A stretch of DNA of 64,000 bases, from assembly GCA_949292795.1 (NCBI GenBank), contig CASFBR010000075.1, forward strand, positions 1 to 64,000, given 5' to 3'. The notes beneath the pieces were generated by a model. The model was given only the letters and a program-made list of their open reading frames with translations, was not told the DNA's origin and did not search any database. Both the position numbers and the translations under genes were made by a program. Position 1 is the first letter of the stretch, and every line of letters begins with the position of its first letter. Positions 32,137 to 40,514 of the stretch are shown in pieces. Source of the stretch: an uncultured Eubacteriales bacterium. GTDB lineage: Bacteria; Bacillota; Clostridia; Lachnospirales; Lachnospiraceae.

Positions 32137-32961
32137 ATGGAGCAGGAATATAAAATTTTAAATAACGGTGTGAAAATGCCGGTACTCGGTCTTGGCGTGT
32201 ACAAGTCCGGAAGTGATACAAAGCAGGCTGTGAAGGCTGCCCTTGCCGCCGGTTACCGTCATATTGATACAGCTGCGCTGTATCAGAACGAAGACCTTGT
32301 CGGTGAGGCCATCCGGGAAAGCGGTATTCCAAGAGAAGAAATTTTTATTACGACAAAGCTGTGGAATGATGATATGAAAAACGGAACCCAGATGGAGGCT
32401 TTTGAAAACAGCTTAAAGCGTCTTGGAACCGACTATGTTGATCTGTATCTGATCCACTGGCCGGTATCGGAAGCGCTGGAGCAGTCCTGGAAGGTACTTG
32501 AACAAATTTACAGGGAAGGACGGGCCCGTGCCATCGGGGTGAGCAACTGCCATATGCAGCATCTGATGCGTGTCCTGGCTGCAGCCACCGTCGTTCCGGC
32601 CGTGAACCAGGTGGAAAGCCATCCATATCTGAACCAGAAGCCGTTAAAAACGTTTTGCAATAATTTAAGTATTGCCATGGAAGCCTGGTCGCCTTTAGGA
32701 AGGGGAAAGGTGCTTGATGATCCGCTGATTGCAAGCCTTTCTGCCAGCTATAATAAAACGCCGGCACAGATCGTGCTGCGCTGGGAGATTCAAAATAACT
32801 GGATTGTTATTCCAAAGTCTGTGCATAAGGCACGGATTGAGGAAAATGCGGCTGTTTTTGACTTTGAGCTGAGCCGGGAAGATATGGAACGTATGGACGG
32901 ACTGAACAGGGATATGCATTTTGGGACGGACCCCGATCATTTTGAAACAAGGCAGTGGTGA
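32137..32961 (+). CDS. Aldo/keto reductase
   Basis: A 274-residue NADPH-dependent (beta/alpha)8 reductase of the AKR5-like group. Catalytic tetrad: Asp in YRHIDTAALYQNE, Tyr of the same block, Lys in ITTKLWNDD and His in YLIHWPVS. The cofactor loop is VIPKSVHKARIEENA near residue 225. It starts after AAGGAGCATAGCAGTA. Its end overlaps the region of the next gene's possible GTG start, so it may be co-transcribed with the 2-hydroxyacid dehydrogenase; both reduce small carbonyl compounds. Confidence 0.9.
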   Translation: MEQEYKILNNGVKMPVLGLGVYKSGSDTKQAVKAALAAGYRHIDTAALYQNEDLVGEAIRESGIPREEIFITTKLWNDDMKNGTQMEAFENSLKRLGTDYVDLYLIHWPVSEALEQSWKVLEQIYREGRARAIGVSNCHMQHLMRVLAAATVVPAVNQVESHPYLNQKPLKTFCNNLSIAMEAWSPLGRGKVLDDPLIASLSASYNKTPAQIVLRWEIQNNWIVIPKSVHKARIEENAAVFDFELSREDMERMDGLNRDMHFGTDPDHFETRQW

Positions 32962-32966
32962 AAACG

Positions 32967-33923
32967 ATGAGAATTTTAATTGTACTTCCGGTGCAGGAAC
33001 GGCACCGGGCGATGTTTGCAGCGGCGGCGCCGGGCCATGAGCTTGTGTATTGCCCGGCCGGTGAGGTAAGCCAGGAAATGGCTGCTTCCGCCGATGTGAT
33101 TTTGGGAAATCTTCCGGCTAAGATAATCGCCGGATGTAAGAAGCTGCGCTGGCTTCAGTTAAACAATGCCGGAACCGAGGGCTTTTGTAAAAAAGGCGTC
33201 CTGCCGGAAGGCGCGGTGCTGACCAATGCCACCGGCGTTTACGGAATGGCAATCTCTGAGCATATGATCGCAATGCTGTTTATGCTGCAAAAGCATCTGG
33301 AGCGCTATTATATGCAGCAGCGGGAGCATCAGTGGAAAAAGCTGGAGCCGATGCAGCCGGTCTGCGGCTCCACAACGCTTGTGATCGGACTGGGAGATAT
33401 TGGAACAGCATTTGCGCAGAAGATGGCCGCCATGGGGAGCTATGTGATCGGCATCCGCAGACATGCGGTGCCAAAGCCGGAGTTTGTCGGGGAACAGTAT
33501 ACGATGGATGCCCTTAATGCTGTGCTTCCCAGGGCAGACATTGTGGCAATGGCGTTGCCGGGCTATGACCGGACCCGCCATGTGATCTGCCGGGAGACGC
33601 TGGCGCTTATGAAGCCGACGGCCGTACTGATCAATGTGGGCCGCGGGATGTCGGTGGACTCCATGGCGCTGTGCGAGGCATTAAATGCCGGCCGCCTCGG
33701 CGGCGCCTGTCTTGATGTGACAGAGCCGGAGCCGCTGCCGCCGAAGCACCCGCTGTGGGATGCAAAAAATGTGGTGATCACACCCCATGTGTCCGGGGGC
33801 TTTGAACTGGAAGCGACACTGGAAAAAATACTGGAGCTGTGCGCACAAAATCTCCGGCGTTTTCTTTCCGGAGAGCCGTTAAAAAATGTGGTGGATATGA
33901 CGACCGGGTATATCCGTCACTGA
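32967..33923 (+). CDS. D-2-hydroxyacid dehydrogenase
   Basis: A 318-residue NAD(P)-dependent enzyme. The Rossmann motif GLGDIGTAFAQKMAAMG, the catalytic Arg in INVGRGMSVDS, the Glu in DVTEPEPLPP and the His in VITPHVSGG are all present. The N-terminal substrate domain contains LQLNNAGTEGF and ATGVYGMAISEH, as in GyaR/CtBP-like reductases. The substrate is not readable. ATG 32967 is chosen; GTG 32955 is inside the previous gene's end. A terminator follows. Confidence 0.88.
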   Translation: MRILIVLPVQERHRAMFAAAAPGHELVYCPAGEVSQEMAASADVILGNLPAKIIAGCKKLRWLQLNNAGTEGFCKKGVLPEGAVLTNATGVYGMAISEHMIAMLFMLQKHLERYYMQQREHQWKKLEPMQPVCGSTTLVIGLGDIGTAFAQKMAAMGSYVIGIRRHAVPKPEFVGEQYTMDALNAVLPRADIVAMALPGYDRTRHVICRETLALMKPTAVLINVGRGMSVDSMALCEALNAGRLGGACLDVTEPEPLPPKHPLWDAKNVVITPHVSGGFELEATLEKILELCAQNLRRFLSGEPLKNVVDMTTGYIRH

Positions 33924-33927
33924 CGCC

Positions 33928-33973
33928 AATAACCGATAGGTATTTTAAATGGGCCTATCGGTTATTTTTAATT
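33928..33973 (+). terminator. Intrinsic terminator after the dehydrogenase gene
   Basis: AATAACCGATAGG (33928-33940) pairs perfectly with CCTATCGGTTATT (33954-33966), followed by TTTAATTTT. Confidence 0.88.
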
Positions 33974-34000
33974 TTCACGTTTTTAAAGTCATGCTATACT
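33973..34000 (+). promoter_or_regulatory. Candidate promoter of the ferredoxin-flavoprotein operon
   Basis: TTTCAC (33973-33978), a 16-bp spacer and TATACT (33995-34000), about 110 bases before the ferredoxin ATG. The -35 box is weak, so an activator may be needed. Confidence 0.4.
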
Positions 34001-34110
34001 ATGTTCAGAAACGATGGGATACTGTAAAGCACAGATCACATCCGCAGCATGATGTTAAGACACAGGCATGATGCCCTGTGAGCTTTATAAAAATATTGGG
34101 AGGTGAAGGT

Positions 34111-34359
34111 ATGCCGCCGATTATAGACAAACAGAAATGTAATCAATGTGGCTACTGCGCGCAGATTTGTCCGCTGGACGTAATCAAAGTAATCAAAAAG
34201 GATAATATGAAGGATGTCATTGTCAAATACCCGGATGAGTGCTGGCATTGCCGTGCCTGTGAAAAGGACTGCAAGCAGCATGCGATCCGTATGCGTTATC
34301 CTCTGTCACACTTAATGCTTCACATGGATGTCGAGAAGGGGGATAAAAAATGTCAGTAA
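34111..34359 (+). CDS. Two-cluster 4Fe-4S ferredoxin (AprB-like)
   Basis: An 82-residue iron-sulfur protein. CNQCGYCAQICP near residue 11 and CWHCRACEKDC near residue 44 each give the Cys set for one [4Fe-4S] cluster. The layout resembles the N-terminal half of the adenylylsulfate reductase beta subunit but is shorter. GGGAGGTGAAGGT precedes ATG 34111. Its last codons overlap the start of the flavoprotein gene by ten bases, so the ferredoxin most likely delivers electrons to or from that flavoprotein. The redox partner upstream is not encoded here. Confidence 0.88.
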   Translation: MPPIIDKQKCNQCGYCAQICPLDVIKVIKKDNMKDVIVKYPDECWHCRACEKDCKQHAIRMRYPLSHLMLHMDVEKGDKKCQ

Positions 34360-36029
34360 AGATCAGAGAAGAAATTGTTAAGACCGACTTTTTAATTGCC
34401 GGCGGCGGTGTGGCTGGTCTTCAGGCCGCACTGACAGCAGCACAGAAGGGCATCGATGTTGTAGTGGCAGAAAAAGCCGATACACGCCGTTCTGGCTGCG
34501 GCGCTAACGGAAATGACCATTTTGCCTGCTATATTCCGGAATGTCACGGCGATGACTTTGAGATGTGCATCCGCCAGATCGATCAGACGATCGACGGCGG
34601 CCCATGGCAGGACCCGACGATGCTCCGCCTGTGGTTTTCAAGGTCCTATGAGGTCGTTAAAATCTGGGAATCGATCGGCATTAACATGCGTCCGACCGGA
34701 AAGTGGAATTTTGAAGGACATTCTGTTCCGGGAAATCAGAAATATCACTTAAAGTTCGACGGCCATAATCAGAAGCCCGCGCTGACCGCAGCAGCTAAAA
34801 AGCACGGTGCTAAGATTATGAATAAGACGGTCGTTACAGACCTGCTCGTGAATAAAGAGGGCCGTGTGACCGGCGCGCTGGCAGTGGATATTTCCGAGGA
34901 TGAACCGGAGATCGTTGTATTCCAGGCAAAGGCTGTGCTCATTGCAGCCGGCGCAGCAGACCGCTTATATCCGGGAATCACACCCGCATATATGTTTAAT
35001 GATTCCGGCTGCCCTGCCAATACCGGCGATGGTCATGCGATGGCTTACCGTGCCGGCGCCCGTCTGGCAAACCTTGAGATGGCCGGCGGACATGCAGGCC
35101 CGAGATATTTTGCCCGCGGCGGCAAGGGTACATGGATCGGTCTTACAAGCGATATTACAGGTCAGTGTGTGACCCCGTATCAGGACAAGCCGTCCCGCGA
35201 AAACGGTGACATAGCTTCCGACATCTGGCCGGGCTCTTACCGCGACCGTATGCAGGCAGGTGCCGGCCCGACCTATATGAACTGTACACAGACAACCGAT
35301 GAGGATTTGGATTACATGCTTCACACCGCGTTTGTCAGCGAAGGGATTGATTCCCTGACCGATAATCTGGCTCAGAATAATATCGACCTGCGCAAATCGA
35401 TGATCGAATTTGGTTCCTACAATATCGGGCTGTCCACACAGGGCATTGATATTGATGAACATGCCATGTCCTCCATTCCCGGACTGTATGCTGCGGGAAA
35501 TGTTGTAGGCAATGTAAAGGGTAATCTTGCCGGTGCCGCAGTTCTTGGCCTTGTAGCGGCTGAGCATGCAGCAGAGTATGTCAAGACAGTGGATGAGGAG
35601 GATGTTTCGGATTATCCGCTCATTAAAGAACGTCAGGCACTCTATACACAGATCATGGAGCGGGAGAACGGTGCTTACTGGAAGGAAGCCGCTTCTACTC
35701 TGCAAAATATCATGAATGACTACTGTGGACTGACGATTCGTTCAGAGTCCATGCTGACTGCCGGACTGACCTATCTGCGCCAGCTTAAAAGCACGGCTCT
35801 GGAAAGTCTTTCCGCGAAGGATTCTCATGAGCTTATGCGTGTGCTGGAGGTGCTTGACCTTATCGATGTCGGCGAGCCGTTATTTATGATGGCGTTAAAC
35901 CGCAAGGAAACACGTCCGCCTCACAAGCGTGCGGATTATACCTACACGAATATGCTTCTCAACGGAAAATTCCAGACGATTGAAAAGCATGACGGTCAGG
36001 TGACCATGGATTTCCGCTCAAGATTTTAA
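34350..36029 (+). CDS. AprA/FrdA-like FAD-dependent oxidoreductase, copy 1
   Basis: A 559-residue soluble flavoprotein of the succinate dehydrogenase/fumarate reductase/AprA superfamily. FLIAGGGVAGLQAALTAAQK is the dinucleotide-binding motif, EKADTRRSGCGANGNDH the flavin-contact stretch, VLIAAGAADRLYPG the second, and SSIPGLYAAGNVVG the C-terminal FAD site. No signal peptide or heme/cytochrome partner is seen, so it is not a classical fumarate respiratory complex. The sulfate reducer AprA motif context is partly shared, but sulfate-activation genes are absent from the window. It overlaps the ferredoxin gene. The substrate is unknown; a paralogue lies at 38581. Confidence 0.85.
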   Translation: MSVKIREEIVKTDFLIAGGGVAGLQAALTAAQKGIDVVVAEKADTRRSGCGANGNDHFACYIPECHGDDFEMCIRQIDQTIDGGPWQDPTMLRLWFSRSYEVVKIWESIGINMRPTGKWNFEGHSVPGNQKYHLKFDGHNQKPALTAAAKKHGAKIMNKTVVTDLLVNKEGRVTGALAVDISEDEPEIVVFQAKAVLIAAGAADRLYPGITPAYMFNDSGCPANTGDGHAMAYRAGARLANLEMAGGHAGPRYFARGGKGTWIGLTSDITGQCVTPYQDKPSRENGDIASDIWPGSYRDRMQAGAGPTYMNCTQTTDEDLDYMLHTAFVSEGIDSLTDNLAQNNIDLRKSMIEFGSYNIGLSTQGIDIDEHAMSSIPGLYAAGNVVGNVKGNLAGAAVLGLVAAEHAAEYVKTVDEEDVSDYPLIKERQALYTQIMERENGAYWKEAASTLQNIMNDYCGLTIRSESMLTAGLTYLRQLKSTALESLSAKDSHELMRVLEVLDLIDVGEPLFMMALNRKETRPPHKRADYTYTNMLLNGKFQTIEKHDGQVTMDFRSRF

Positions 36030-36140
36030 GCAAACCTGCATGCGCCAGGCAGCCAGCGCATCACCAAAGATGAAAATCTGGCGGGCGCATTTGGCATCCC
36101 TGAATGAATGCCGCCTATTCGGCGGCAGACTTTCAGAGTA

Positions 36141-36192
36141 ATAAAAAGGGCACAGCAGAAAACGGAAGCTTTTCGTCTCTGCTGTGCTCATT
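36141..36192 (-). terminator. Terminator between flavoprotein 1 and the convergent small gene
   Basis: GCACAGCAGA (36150-36159) pairs with TCTGCTGTGC (36178-36187). On the minus strand the stem is followed by CCTTTTTATT, a good T-run; on the plus strand the tail TCATTTACT is weaker. Confidence 0.75.
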
Positions 36193-36197
36193 TACTA

Positions 36198-36365
36198 TCA
36201 GTTGCCCTTACTGCTTAAGGGATTGGCGCCGTCATTCCAAAACGGGTTATTATCCGGCGCACATTTTCCGCCGGAAACATAGCTGGAATTTTGCCGGATC
36301 ATTTCCCCGGATTCCTGCTCAAGATCAAAATGCGGGCGCTCTTTGGGTCTGTTTTTTTTCTTCAT
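36198..36365 (-). CDS. Small protein of 55 residues, unknown function
   Basis: It begins MKKKNRPKERPHFD and ends NPLSSKGN. It is strongly charged at the N terminus, has one Cys, no membrane segment and no signal peptide. TCAAAGGAGTGTGCCT before ATG 36365 is a strong ribosome site, and a terminator lies just after the stop, so the gene looks real. It lies 55 bases downstream of the methyltransferase gene on the same strand. I do not recognise the family. Confidence 0.6.
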   Translation of the reverse strand: MKKKNRPKERPHFDLEQESGEMIRQNSSYVSGGKCAPDNNPFWNDGANPLSSKGN

Positions 36366-36420
36366 AGGCACACTCCTTTGATTGCTGTGATCAAAGACAG
36401 TATACCCTGAAGGCTTGCTT

Positions 36421-37287
36421 TTATGCTTCCCAGCGTCCGCTGGCGCCGCAGGGCAGTACAAGGCCATTGGAGGTGACCGGAAGACCCACTTCATCGGAAA
36501 TGACCGTTCCTTTAAAGGATGGCAGAAGGGCTGTGGAAAGCATGTAGGTCAGTACGGCCGGCTGAAGTCCGGTCGTATAAGAATTAATCAGGAAAAACAG
36601 CGGTTTTTTGTCCAGCACCTTTGTACACAGACGGATAAACGGGAAAATCGATGTTTCAATTTTCCAGATTTCACCTTTTGGGCCGCGGCCGTAGGACGGC
36701 GGGTCCATAATGATCGCGTCATAGGTGTTGCCGCGGCGGATTTCACGCTCCACAAACTTGACACAGTCGTCGACGATCCATCGGATCGATGTCTCGGGAA
36801 TGTGGGAAGCGCGGGCATTTTCCTTGGCCCAGCCGACCATGCCTTTGGAGGCGTCCACATGGGTGACATGAGCGCCGGCAGCAGCGGCCGCGCAGGAAGC
36901 GCCGCCGGTATAGGCAAAAAGATTCAGAACCTTCACCGGCCGCCCGGCGTTACGGATTTTTTCGGAGAACCATTCCCAGTTGACGGCCTGTTCGGGGAAA
37001 AGACCGGTATGCTTAAAGCTGAAGGGCTTCAGCCAGAAGGTCAGTCCAAGGGAGGGATAATCGATGGACCATTGCTGGGGGAGCCGGTGAAACTCCCACT
37101 GTCCTCCGCCGCGGCTGCTGCGGTGATAGTGGCCGTTCATATGGGTCCATCCGCGATGCTGCTTTGGCGTGTCCCAGATGACCTGAGGGTCCGGGCGGAC
37201 AAGGAGATAATCGCCCCACCGTTCCAGCTTTTCGCCGCCGGAGGTATCGATAACTTCATAGTCTTTCCATTGATTCGCAATCCACAT
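36421..37287 (-). CDS. Class I SAM-dependent (rRNA-type) methyltransferase
   Basis: A 288-residue protein resembling the catalytic part of RlmI/RlmK-type 23S rRNA methyltransferases. KVLNLFAYTGGASCAAAAAG is the SAM-binding loop, VTHVDASKGMVGWAKENA follows, and IIMDPPSYGRG is the NPPY-like motif. C-terminal VISDEVGLPVTSNGLVLPCG is typical of the family. The N-terminal PUA domain of RlmI is absent. ATG 37287 follows GAGGTATATATTT; a longer frame to 37362 begins in unsupported sequence. Confidence 0.85.
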   Translation of the reverse strand: MWIANQWKDYEVIDTSGGEKLERWGDYLLVRPDPQVIWDTPKQHRGWTHMNGHYHRSSRGGGQWEFHRLPQQWSIDYPSLGLTFWLKPFSFKHTGLFPEQAVNWEWFSEKIRNAGRPVKVLNLFAYTGGASCAAAAAGAHVTHVDASKGMVGWAKENARASHIPETSIRWIVDDCVKFVEREIRRGNTYDAIIMDPPSYGRGPKGEIWKIETSIFPFIRLCTKVLDKKPLFFLINSYTTGLQPAVLTYMLSTALLPSFKGTVISDEVGLPVTSNGLVLPCGASGRWEA

Positions 37288-37388
37288 AAATATATACCTC
37301 GTTTCTGTGAGATGTTTGTGATACTTTTGGAGCAAAAGCGCCATAAACATTTGCATCCTCACCGGTACGGCAAGGATGTGTCAGTACA

Positions 37389-38312
37389 CTAGGGCAGGAT
37401 AAATGTACGGATGTTATCGGTTCCTGAAATTTCAGGAATCTGAAGATACATAAAAATATATTGCAGGAGCTTTAAGGGCTCGGATATGGCTTTCTTTTTT
37501 GGATAAACAAGATTAATAGGCATATTCCAGCCGCTGTCGATGCTCATATAAATATGGACAAGATCGTGCGCCGCTTCTTTGGAAAATGCGCGCACGGAAG
37601 CCAGAGCCAGGCAGCTGTGCTTTAAAACTGCAGTTTTGATAAAGGTCATATTGGATGCTTCCCAGAAGCATTTGTATTCAATATGGCTGTTATGTGTCAG
37701 TGCATCCAGTGTCTGCCTTGAAAAATCGCCCGAAGCCGCCCGCGCAAAATGCTGTCCGTTAAGGTCCTCGGGCACAAGGCTTTCCTTTTCAAAGAGCGGA
37801 TGACCTGCCGGACAGACGATGGCAAGATAGTCATTGATCAGAGGAATATTGATCAGATCATTGCTTTTTGTAGGGCCGGCCATGATCCCGGCATCAAGAT
37901 CAAAGGAAAGCAGGCGTTCTTCAATTTCCGCATCGCCGGTAAATTGTACGGAAAATTCGCTGTCCGGGCTGCGAAAATGGAGACTGTCCATAACTTCAGA
38001 AAAGGTGCCAACGTCCATGACATGACTGACGCCAATGCGAAACAGCGATTTTTGGTTCAGCTTGGTCATATTTTTTTCCAGGGCGTCAAAATCTGCGACA
38101 ATGCGGCGGGCATTATCCAAAAGCGCCTGGCCGTTGGGAGTGATGTAGAGCTTTTGAGAAATACGTTCAAACAGGCGGGTATGATAATGTTCCTCCAGTT
38201 CACGGATGATCTGGCTGACCGTGGGTTGGGAAATATAAAATTTGGAGGCGGCAATGCTCATCTTGCCGCTGTCTGCAACCTCGATAAAGATTTTTAAATG
38301 ACGGATGGTCAT
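37389..38312 (-). CDS. LysR-family transcriptional regulator
   Basis: A 307-residue regulator. Residues 1-60 form the winged helix-turn-helix: FIEVADSGKMSIAASKFYIS then QPTVSQIIRELEEHY, and LFERISQKLYITPNGQALL. Residues 90-295 form the type 2 periplasmic-like effector domain, beginning LFRIGVSHVMDVG. It is divergent from the second flavoprotein gene with a 268-bp shared region, the usual arrangement for a LysR activator and its target. An inverted T-N11-A box also lies in front of the second binding-protein gene (42190). The effector is probably linked to the unknown substrate of this cluster. Confidence 0.9.
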   Translation of the reverse strand: MTIRHLKIFIEVADSGKMSIAASKFYISQPTVSQIIRELEEHYHTRLFERISQKLYITPNGQALLDNARRIVADFDALEKNMTKLNQKSLFRIGVSHVMDVGTFSEVMDSLHFRSPDSEFSVQFTGDAEIEERLLSFDLDAGIMAGPTKSNDLINIPLINDYLAIVCPAGHPLFEKESLVPEDLNGQHFARAASGDFSRQTLDALTHNSHIEYKCFWEASNMTFIKTAVLKHSCLALASVRAFSKEAAHDLVHIYMSIDSGWNMPINLVYPKKKAISEPLKLLQYIFMYLQIPEISGTDNIRTFILP

Positions 38313-38580
38313 AAACCTCCCTGCCTTTCATCCCATAGTAAACGTTCATGTCTCATAACTGCATTCCAAAATCATAAGAAGCGGTGTTCCTGCGAAGCCT
38401 GCATGCCGCGTATGGCGATTGGCTTTGCAGGCGGAACTCTTTGTGATGGTCCAGGCAGCGTGTGCGCAGACCTGGCAAAACTGTCTCAAAATATCTTATC
38501 ATTTTACTTTAAATGTTGCAAGGGATATATTATAATAGTTACTGCTGGAGCTTGAAAAACGTATAGAAGGGAGCAGCGCT
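38313..38580. promoter_or_regulatory. Divergent LysR/flavoprotein 2 control region
   Basis: A 268-bp AT-rich intergenic region. TATAAT at 38531-38536 is a good -10 box for the flavoprotein gene, but no matching -35 element exists at 17 bp (TTTAAA), consistent with an activated promoter. ATATC and GATAT (about 38491 and 38524) are possible half-sites. AGAAGGGAGCAG before 38581 is the ribosome site. No open frame was supported. Confidence 0.45.
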
Positions 38581-40254
38581 ATGAGAGTAAAAAAACATAT
38601 TCATACAGATTTTCTTGTGATTGGCGGCGGTGTCGGCGGTATGCAGGCGGCGATTGAGGCGGCTGCTCTGGGTTTGAAGGTGGTCGTGGCTGAGAAGGCA
38701 GACACCCGCCGTTCCGGCTGCGCCGGCTGCGGCAATGATCATTTTGCCTGCTATATTCCGGAATATCACGGGACAAATTTTGAGTTTGTGCTCAGAGAGA
38801 TTGCCGGAACGCTGGAGAGCGATCAGTGGCAGGACCTTTCGCTGCGCAGAGTATGGATGGGGAAGAGCTTTGAGATCGTGCAGAAATGGGAAGCCTGGGG
38901 GATCAATATGCGCCCCAATGGTCAATGGTGCTTTGAGGGACATACCTATCCCGGACAGAAGAAATATTATCTGAAGATCAAGGGCGATAATATCAAGGCC
39001 GCGCTGACAAAAAAGGCGCTGGAGAGCGGCGTGCAGATCATGAATAAGGTTGTCATGACCGATCTGCTAAAAAGCAGCCGGGGGGAGATATGCGGCGCTC
39101 TGGGGCTGGATATTTCCGGAGAAATGCCGGAGGCGCTTGTTTTTGAGACGCCGGCTGTGCTGATCGCCACCGGGCTTATTTCCCGCATGTATCCGGGAGT
39201 AAATCCAGGCTTCTTTTTTAATACATCCTGCTGCCCGGCGGCGACCGGAGGCGGGCATGCCATGGCTTACCGGGCCGGGGCAAGGCTGATTAATATGGAG
39301 ATTCCGGCGCCCTATGTGGGGCCGAAGTATTTCCAGAGGGGCGGCCGCGGAAGCTGGATCGGTCTTGTTTCTGATATTCACGGCGCATCGGTGGGACCTT
39401 ATATGGAAAAGCCTTCCCGGGAATACGGTGACATCCTTGTGGACGTGTGGCCGGAAATCTTCCGGGACAAATATCAGGACGGCTCCGGCCCTGTGTACAT
39501 GAACTGTACATGCACGGAGGAGAAGGACCTGAAATATATGCTTGAGGGCTTTCCGTCGGAGGGGCTTGATTCTGTCGTTGATTATTTGCAGCAGTACAAT
39601 GTCGATCTGAAAAAGCAGATGATCGAGTTCTTTTCCTATAATAATGATTTAAATGCCCGGGGAATCGAAATTTTAGAGGACGCATCGACCAACGTGCCCG
39701 GACTTTTTGCCACCGGAAATGTGGTCGGTAATACCCGGGGAAGCTCCACTGCGGCGGCGGTCTTTGGAATGGTGTCGGCTCAGAGCGCGGCTGACTATAT
39801 CCGGCAGCTGTCGCAAACGGGCGACGGCTATGCGGAAGAATATGTGCAGGAGCGTCTGGCGCTGTTTGACCGGATTTTAAAGCGGGGAGGGGATGGCGCC
39901 CGCTGGAATGAAGCCAACGGGACACTTCAGAGCATTATGAAGGACTATGCTGGCTATGATGTGCGCTCGGAAAGTATTTTGCGGGCCGGACAACATTATC
40001 TGGAGCTTCTGTGGGAACGCTCGGTAGCTGAGCTTGGCGCGGCAAATGCCCACGAGCTGTGCCGTGTCCTGGAGGTGCTGGAAATGATGGAGGTCGCAAG
40101 AACGGTGTTTATTACCTCCATTAACCGGCGGGAGAGCCGGGGGCTGTTTGTGCGCAAGGACTACCCGGAGCAAAATCCCCGGCTGGATAACCGGTATCAG
40201 ACCATTGAAAACCGCGACGGCAGGATTGTTCTTGATTTTCGCGAACGGCGGTAA
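38581..40254 (+). CDS. AprA/FrdA-like FAD-dependent oxidoreductase, copy 2
   Basis: A 557-residue paralogue of the flavoprotein at 34350, similar over its full length. FLVIGGGVGGMQAAIEAAAL is the dinucleotide motif, EKADTRRSGCAGCGNDH the flavin contact, NVPGLFATGNVVGNTRGSS the C-terminal FAD site, and the tail again ends with an ENRDGRIVLDFRE-type strand. CAGCGND replaces GANGND of copy 1, adding a second Cys near the flavin. No ferredoxin gene is next to it, so it may share the one at 34111. It is divergent from LysR and is followed by solute-binding lipoproteins. The substrate is unknown. Confidence 0.85.
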   Translation: MRVKKHIHTDFLVIGGGVGGMQAAIEAAALGLKVVVAEKADTRRSGCAGCGNDHFACYIPEYHGTNFEFVLREIAGTLESDQWQDLSLRRVWMGKSFEIVQKWEAWGINMRPNGQWCFEGHTYPGQKKYYLKIKGDNIKAALTKKALESGVQIMNKVVMTDLLKSSRGEICGALGLDISGEMPEALVFETPAVLIATGLISRMYPGVNPGFFFNTSCCPAATGGGHAMAYRAGARLINMEIPAPYVGPKYFQRGGRGSWIGLVSDIHGASVGPYMEKPSREYGDILVDVWPEIFRDKYQDGSGPVYMNCTCTEEKDLKYMLEGFPSEGLDSVVDYLQQYNVDLKKQMIEFFSYNNDLNARGIEILEDASTNVPGLFATGNVVGNTRGSSTAAAVFGMVSAQSAADYIRQLSQTGDGYAEEYVQERLALFDRILKRGGDGARWNEANGTLQSIMKDYAGYDVRSESILRAGQHYLELLWERSVAELGAANAHELCRVLEVLEMMEVARTVFITSINRRESRGLFVRKDYPEQNPRLDNRYQTIENRDGRIVLDFRERR

Positions 40255-40323
40255 AGCGGACGAAAATTTTCGCGAACGGCGGTAAAGCGGATGAAATTTT
40301 TCGTGAACAGCGGTAAAGTGGAT
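40234..40323. repeat. Three-copy 31-bp tandem repeat copying the flavoprotein 2 stop codon
   Basis: TTTTCGCGAACGGCGGTAAA at the gene's end is repeated twice more downstream. The TAA triplets are at 40252, 40283 and 40314, exactly 31 bp apart; the third copy has diverged (CGTGAACAGCGG). The first copy encodes the last residues and the stop. Confidence 0.9.
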
Positions 40324-40514
40324 GAAATATTTTTATGCGGGCATTAAGCATATGGATTTCTAATGTGCCCCATTTAAAAAGCAATTTTACACACAGCCTT
40401 CTCTATGCTAAGCTGAATTTACAAAAGAAAAGCTGCTTTAGTGCAGCGATTCGGCAGGTTTGTACATTTACTGTGCAGCCTGAAAGGACACGATGCATGG
40501 AGGAGGTTGTTTTT

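Noticed and set aside
36415..37392. 325-codon plus-strand frame over the methyltransferase gene
   Set aside because: The minus strand carries complete SAM-binding and catalytic motifs; the plus-strand frame has none.
34350..40254. Dissimilatory sulfate reduction (aprAB)
   Set aside because: The flavoproteins resemble AprA in fold motifs only; the ferredoxin is shorter than AprB, and no sat, qmo or dsr genes are present.
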